NCBI RefSeq assembly: GCF_003205195.1
Contig: NZ_QJRY01000001.1
Coordinates: 868,001-932,000, forward strand
From: Peteryoungia wuzhouensis
Lineage (GTDB): Bacteria; Pseudomonadota; Alphaproteobacteria; Rhizobiales; Rhizobiaceae
DNA length: 64,000 nt
Reading direction: 5' to 3'
Of this stretch, positions 59,857 through 64,000 are shown one piece after another. Position 1 is the first letter of the stretch. Every line of letters starts with the position of its first letter. A program made the translations under genes and the position numbers. The notes beneath the pieces are model-generated. The model was given only the letters and a program-made list of their open reading frames with translations, was not told the origin of the DNA and searched no databases.

Positions 59857-59910
59857 GATTGCGTAATGCCACCAGTTGGGGTAGCAATCAACCAGTTGCA
59901 ATACGCAACC
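59857..59910. promoter_or_regulatory. Candidate operator repeats between the HxlR gene and the DHFR-like gene
   Basis: ACCAGTTG occurs twice exactly 20 bases apart (59871-59878 and 59891-59898). Around them, TTGCGTAATGC (near 59858) and GCAATACGCAA (ending 59908) form a near-perfect inverted pair, and GTTGC-N5-GCAAC (59895-59909) is a short palindrome. The spacing of about two helical turns suits a regulator dimer bound on one DNA face. Confidence 0.5.
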
Positions 59911-59927
59911 GGAGCGAGGGGAAAATC

Positions 59928-60482
59928 ATGCGGAAACTGGTGGGCTGGAACCTGATGTCGCTGGACGGGTATTTCGAGGGCGACACCCCTTGGGACCTGG
60001 CATTTCATCTTCTCGCCTGGGGCGCGGATCTGCGGAATTATGCCCTGTCTCTCGGCGAGGAGACTGACTTCATCGTCTTCGGCCGCAAGACCTATGAGGG
60101 CATGGCAGCTCACTGGCCGGACGCGACGGACGAGCTTGAGATCAAGGCCTATATGAATGCCAAGCCCAAGGGCGTCGCCACACGGACCTTGAGCGACGCA
60201 TCGTGGAACAACACGCGCATCATCAAGGATGCCGTGACGGACCTGAGGCAGATGAAGGCCGAGCCAGGCAAGACCATCTTCGTGTTCGGAAGTGCCGCGC
60301 TGCAACACGATCTCCTGGAGGCGGGGCTGGTCGACGAATTGCGGGTCTGCGTGGTGCCCGTCCTGCTCGGCAAGGGGACGCCCCTGTTCAAGCCCGGTCA
60401 GGAACGGCGGCTGGCGCTGATCGCGGCAAACCCCGTCGACACCGGCGCGGTGATCCTGCGTTATTCCGTCGGTGCAGGCTGA
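59928..60482 (+). CDS. Dihydrofolate reductase-like (RibD C-terminal family) protein
   Basis: A 184-residue protein of the DHFR/RibD-C fold. It shows MRKLVGWNLMSLDGYFEG at the start, DFIVFGRKTYEGMAAHWP (residues about 46-63), a nucleotide-binding KTIFVFGSAALQHDLLEAG (about 115-133) and VVPVLLGKGTPLF (about 143-155). These proteins are NAD(P)H-dependent reductases of unassigned substrate, rather than the essential folate enzyme. GAGGGG precedes ATG 59928. Pairing with the divergent HxlR gene suggests inducible expression. Confidence 0.88.
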   Translation: MRKLVGWNLMSLDGYFEGDTPWDLAFHLLAWGADLRNYALSLGEETDFIVFGRKTYEGMAAHWPDATDELEIKAYMNAKPKGVATRTLSDASWNNTRIIKDAVTDLRQMKAEPGKTIFVFGSAALQHDLLEAGLVDELRVCVVPVLLGKGTPLFKPGQERRLALIAANPVDTGAVILRYSVGAG

Positions 60483-60492
60483 ACCCGCTGTT

Positions 60493-61251
60493 TCAGCCGA
60501 GCAGATTGCCGAAACGTACGGAGTAGATCCGGTCGCGGCCGAGCAGGTGGGCGATCAGGTCGGTGCGGGCGAACAGGCCGGTGAAGGCCTTGTGCCGCAG
60601 ATCGAGACCGCCTGTCGTCACGCCGAAGGACGGCATCACCAGACGATTGCCATCGGTCGCAAAACACGGGCGGCGCACGGATTTTTCGCGCCGACGCACG
60701 GTGGCCGAGGGATGCAGATGTCCGGCAACCTCGCCCTTGCCATGGGCCAGTGACGGTTCGTGCCGGAAGGTGAGGCCGGCAAGCGCAATCTCATCGGCGC
60801 AGATACCGGGCAGGCCCGTCGTTCCGTCAGGATCGTGGTTGCCGTTGATCCAGATGAGATCGCGGCCGCGGGCGATCGCCAGGATCATCTCGCGGAAGGG
60901 CAAGGGCATCAGAGCCGAACCGATCCGATCATGGAAATTGTCCCCCAGGCTGATCACCGTCTTCGGCTGGTAACGCGTCACGACAGCGTCGAGGAGCCTC
61001 AGTGTTGCCTGAGTATCGTAAGGCGGCAGAAGCTGGCCGCGGCGGGCAAAGGCAGCACCTTTCTCGAGGTGCAGGTCCGAGACGACAAGCGTGTCCAAGT
61101 CCGGCAGATAAAGCGCGCCGCTCAGATCGCAGACCGCTGCAACGCCGCAGAGTGCGATCTCGGTTGCCATTTCGGCCATGTCAGGCGGCGCCAGGCGCCG
61201 TGCGGTCAAGCTCGTCATACGTCGGTCCTGCCGTTCCCGGCGTTTCGTCAT
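60493..61251 (-). CDS. pdeM: Ligase-associated metallophosphoesterase PdeM
   Basis: A 252-residue metallophosphoesterase with VVSDLHLEKG (near residue 57), SLGDNFHD (near 101), WINGNHDP (near 134) and GHLHPSATV (near 178), the usual two-metal ligands. The pattern and its position directly after the lhr-type helicase gene (17-base gap) match PdeM of the ligase-associated DNA-damage-response module. That module typically also includes an ATP-dependent DNA ligase and an exonuclease, neither present in this window. The first Met in a strong context could also be residue 12. Confidence 0.85.
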   Translation of the reverse strand: MTKRRERQDRRMTSLTARRLAPPDMAEMATEIALCGVAAVCDLSGALYLPDLDTLVVSDLHLEKGAAFARRGQLLPPYDTQATLRLLDAVVTRYQPKTVISLGDNFHDRIGSALMPLPFREMILAIARGRDLIWINGNHDPDGTTGLPGICADEIALAGLTFRHEPSLAHGKGEVAGHLHPSATVRRREKSVRRPCFATDGNRLVMPSFGVTTGGLDLRHKAFTGLFARTDLIAHLLGRDRIYSVRFGNLLG

Positions 61252-61268
61252 GCCGGTCGCCTCCGGCG

Positions 61269-63776
61269 TCAGGCCATGGCCTCGGCGATCAGGTCGTCGG
61301 CCGCCATGGAGAGCACATGCTCCTGCGCATCGCCGGCCACCGGCTCCTTGCCGATTTCCAGCATCACCGGCACGGCGAGCGGCGAGATATGGTCCAGCCG
61401 CTTGTGCAGGATATGGCCCTTGATTCGCTCCAGCATATCGGCAAGTCGGGCGATGTCCAAAAGTCCTGCGGCGGCATCCTGTCGCGTCGCCTGCATCAGG
61501 ATATGATCAGGCTCGTGGCTGCGCAGCACGTCATAGATCAGATCGGCCGAGACCGTCACCTGGCGGCCGGACTTTTCCTTGCCCGGATGACGTTTTTCGA
61601 TCAGGCCGGCGATGACGGCGCAGGTGCGGAAGGTGCGTTTCAGCATCCAACTCTCGTCGAGCCAGGCTTCGAGGTCGTCGCCCAACATGTCCTGATCGAA
61701 GAGGTCGGACAGGCTGAGCGCGCCCCTTGCGATCCGCGAGCCCATATCCTCCAGGCCCCAGACGGCGAGTGCATAGTCCGTGGCGACGAAGCCGAGGGGC
61801 TTTGCGCCCATCCTCTCCAGGCGGCGAGTCAGCAACATGCCCAGCGTCTGGTGGGCGAGACGGCCCTCGAAGGCGTAGATGACCATGTAGAAGCGCTCGC
61901 CGCGCGGGAACGTCTCGATCAGCAGGTCGCCGCGTTTCGGCAGCACCGATTTTTCCGCCTGCAGTGACAGCCAGTCGCGGACCTGATCCGGCAGGCTGGT
62001 GCGGCGGGCGGGATCATCCAGCATGGCGCGGACCTGCTCGGCGAGATAGGTCGAAAGCGGGAACTTGCCGCCCGCATAGGCGGGGATTTTTGGATCCTGC
62101 GAGAAGGCGTTGGAGACCAGACATTCGTTGTCGCGAATGCCTTCAAACCGCAGCACCTTGCCGGCGAAAAGGAATGTGTCGCCCTGGGTCAGTTGCTCGA
62201 AGAAATATTCCTCGACCTTGCCCAGCGTCATGCCGCCCCGGCCGATCGAGCCCAGATGGTTGCGCTTCACCAGCCGGACATTCAGCATCGGCATCTCGAC
62301 GATGGTGCCGAGGTTCAGGCGATATTGCTGGGCAACCTGCGGGTTCGACACACGCCAGAGGCCCTCCTTGGTCTTGCGGATACGGGCATAACGCTCATAA
62401 GTCCGAAGGGCATAACCGCCGGTCGCGACAAAATCGACGATGCGGGCAAAGGTTTCGCGCGGAAGTGCGGCATAGGGCAGTGCACTCACCACTTCGCCGT
62501 AGAGATCCTCCTCATCGAAGGGGGCCGCGCAGGCCATGCCGAGCACATGCTGGGCGAGCACATCGAGCGAGCCCTCCCCCACCGGCGGCGTGTCCTGGGC
62601 GCCAAGATAGTTGGCATCAAGCGCCGCCTGACACTCCATGACCTCGAAGCGGTTGGCCGGCACCAGAATGGCGCGCGACGGCTCATCCATGCGGTGATTG
62701 GCGCGGCCGATACGCTGCGCCAGCCGCGAGGCGCCCTTCGGCGCACCGACATGTACGACCAGATCGACATCGCCCCAGTCGATGCCGAGATCCAGCGTCG
62801 ACGTCGCGACCACGGCGCGCAGCCGGTTTTCGGCCATGGCCGCCTCGACCTTGCGGCGCTGCGAGACATCAAGCGAGCCGTGATGGAGCGCGATCGGCAG
62901 GTTGTCATCGTTCACGGTCCAGAGTTCCTGGAAGAGCATTTCAGCCTGGGACCGGGTGTTGACGAAAAGCAGCGTCGTCTGGAAGTCCTTCAGCACCTTG
63001 TAGACATCGGGGATGGCATAGCGGGCGGAATGACCCGACCAGGGGATGCGCTCTTCGGTCTCAAGGATAGTGATGTTCGGCCGGGCGCCACCGACCACGG
63101 TAATCAGGCCGGCTGCGGTTTCTGCGTCCGTCCGCTGGCCAACCAGCCAGCGGCGCAGGTCCATCGGCTGGGCGACGGTGGCCGAGAGGCCGATGGTCTT
63201 GAGGCCCGGCGCCAGGCGACGCAGGCGTGCCAATCCCAGTGACAGCAGGTGGCCGCGTTTGGACGTGACCAACGAATGCAGTTCGTCGAAGATGACGTAG
63301 CGCAGATCCTTGAAGAACCTGACGGCATCGGAATGGGAAATGAGCAGCGCCAGCTGCTCCGGGGTCGTCAACAGGATATCCGGCGGGTTGGTCTTCTGGC
63401 GCTGACGCTTGGAGGCTGGGGTGTCGCCGGTGCGGTTCTCGATGGTGATCGAAAGCCCCATTTCGATGACCGGCTTCATCAGGTTGCGCTCGATGTCGAC
63501 GGCGAGCGCCTTCAAGGGCGAAATGTAGAGCGTATGGATGCCGGTAAAGGCTTCTCCCGGCTTCTTAGGCCCGCGCTCGGTGAGTTCGGTCAGCGATGGC
63601 AGGAACCCAGCCAAGGTCTTGCCGGCGCCGGTGGGCGCGATCAGAAGCAGGCTTTCGCCGCCCTTGGCGCGGGACAGAAGTTCCAGCTGGTGCGCACGCG
63701 GCCGCCAACCCTTTTCGCCGAACCAGCGAAGGAAGGGGGCAGGCAATTGCGAGAGATCGGAATCAGAGGTGCTCAC
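61269..63776 (-). CDS. lhr: Ligase-associated DEXH-box helicase, Lhr family
   Basis: An 835-residue superfamily-2 helicase. Motif I APTGAGKT (near residue 47), DEXH motif IFDELHSL (near 157), the SAT motif GLSATVAQP, motif V STLDLGIDWG (near 324) and motif VI QRIGRANHR (near 351) are all present. A winged-helix and the Lhr-type C-terminal domain (including RGGMTLGKVEEYFFEQL, near 523) follow. The start is taken as GTG 63776, giving the family-like LPAPFLRWFGEKGWRPRAHQ; a TTG 30 codons upstream overlaps the neighbouring gene. These helicases work with PdeM and an ATP-dependent ligase in repair of damaged DNA. Confidence 0.92.
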   Translation of the reverse strand: MSTSDSDLSQLPAPFLRWFGEKGWRPRAHQLELLSRAKGGESLLLIAPTGAGKTLAGFLPSLTELTERGPKKPGEAFTGIHTLYISPLKALAVDIERNLMKPVIEMGLSITIENRTGDTPASKRQRQKTNPPDILLTTPEQLALLISHSDAVRFFKDLRYVIFDELHSLVTSKRGHLLSLGLARLRRLAPGLKTIGLSATVAQPMDLRRWLVGQRTDAETAAGLITVVGGARPNITILETEERIPWSGHSARYAIPDVYKVLKDFQTTLLFVNTRSQAEMLFQELWTVNDDNLPIALHHGSLDVSQRRKVEAAMAENRLRAVVATSTLDLGIDWGDVDLVVHVGAPKGASRLAQRIGRANHRMDEPSRAILVPANRFEVMECQAALDANYLGAQDTPPVGEGSLDVLAQHVLGMACAAPFDEEDLYGEVVSALPYAALPRETFARIVDFVATGGYALRTYERYARIRKTKEGLWRVSNPQVAQQYRLNLGTIVEMPMLNVRLVKRNHLGSIGRGGMTLGKVEEYFFEQLTQGDTFLFAGKVLRFEGIRDNECLVSNAFSQDPKIPAYAGGKFPLSTYLAEQVRAMLDDPARRTSLPDQVRDWLSLQAEKSVLPKRGDLLIETFPRGERFYMVIYAFEGRLAHQTLGMLLTRRLERMGAKPLGFVATDYALAVWGLEDMGSRIARGALSLSDLFDQDMLGDDLEAWLDESWMLKRTFRTCAVIAGLIEKRHPGKEKSGRQVTVSADLIYDVLRSHEPDHILMQATRQDAAAGLLDIARLADMLERIKGHILHKRLDHISPLAVPVMLEIGKEPVAGDAQEHVLSMAADDLIAEAMA

Positions 63777-63834
63777 GGCCCCAAGGTAGTGGACGCAGGC
63801 GGAAAGAGAAGGGGATAAGGGCGCGACGGTATCG

Positions 63835-64000
63835 TCAGACGCCGAAACGCCGTTCCAGGGCTTCAAGCCGTTCGTTCAGATCCTCGATCGCGCGACGGTT
63901 TTGCAGATTGCCCTGCAAGGCGTTCAGGATCTCATTGTACTGGCTGCGCGCCTCGATTGCGAGTTCGCGGAGCTGCGTGGCGCAGCCTTCGGCGGTGTTT
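63835..64000 (-). CDS. 3' end of a coiled-coil-type protein (partial at window edge)
   Basis: A 54-residue C-terminus is visible, with the stop at 63835-63837. It includes ATQLRELAIEARSQYNEI, LQNRRAIEDLNERLEALERR and ends FGV. The sequence is amphipathic helix and probably coiled coil. The rest of the gene lies beyond base 64000, so no function is offered. It ends 58 bases before the likely lhr start. Confidence 0.65.
   Translation of the reverse strand, partial: NTAEGCATQLRELAIEARSQYNEILNALQGNLQNRRAIEDLNERLEALERRFGV

Overview
The window looks like chromosomal DNA of an alphaproteobacterium of the Rhizobiaceae (Rhizobium/Agrobacterium/Sinorhizobium type). The evidence is the high-GC coding style, the five-step histidine pathway using HutF plus HutG, a PodJ-type polarity factor beside a beta-oxidation cluster and preceded by a CtrA-type TTAA-N7-TTAAC box, a FixK/FNR-type box, and the rhizobial pairing of a TSUP permease with a TIGR02186-like protein. 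Species cannot be named from the sequence alone. I saw no rRNA, tRNA, CRISPR array, insertion sequence or integrase.

Left end (1-9325, with 9376-9771 and the AT-rich gap to 10143): an accessory region of visibly lower GC and different codon use. It holds a tightly coupled five-gene operon: a superfamily-1 helicase with a C-terminal PD-(D/E)XK-like nuclease (5' end outside the window), a membrane-anchored coiled-coil protein, a membrane-anchored coiled-coil protein fused to a McrB-like AAA+ domain, a DUF2357/McrC-like protein with no nuclease domain that I can see, and a large protein resembling Hsp70/actin-fold ATPases. This is the best candidate for a little-described system, probably anti-phage or anti-plasmid. 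That role is inferred.

10144-18282: the hut regulon. hutI-hutH-hutG-hutU-hutD run on the minus strand, hutF and hutC on the plus strand, with a perfect palindromic HutC-type operator in the divergent hutI/hutF region. The 5' end of hutC lacks an ordinary start codon. 18289-25451: a probable catabolic operon (solute-binding protein, permease, ATPase, class V aminotransferase-like enzyme, hydantoinase, Cys/Met-metabolism PLP enzyme) divergent from a FadR-type regulator with a clear TGGT-N3-ACCA operator. 25448-28775: divergent oxyR and katG.

28882-33853: an export operon (HlyD adaptor, fused double-ATPase/permease of the RbbA type, ABC-2 permease) with a perfect TTGAT-N4-ATCAA box upstream. 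34041-36984: galE, an aminotransferase and mscL. 37181-47495: signalling and carbon genes, namely an SSS-domain hybrid histidine kinase, a non-canonical pyruvate kinase, a metallophosphoesterase next to a Ser/Thr kinase-universal stress protein fusion, a GH32 fructosidase and an exported glycerophosphodiesterase.

47559-53153: a beta-oxidation cluster (acyl-CoA dehydrogenase, thiolase, FadB-type bifunctional enzyme) whose two intergenic gaps carry copies of one palindromic repeat. 53549-57397: podJ. 57602-64000: TSUP permease, TIGR02186-like protein, an HxlR regulator divergent from a dihydrofolate reductase-like gene, the ligase-associated pair pdeM and lhr-type helicase, and the 3' end of one further gene.
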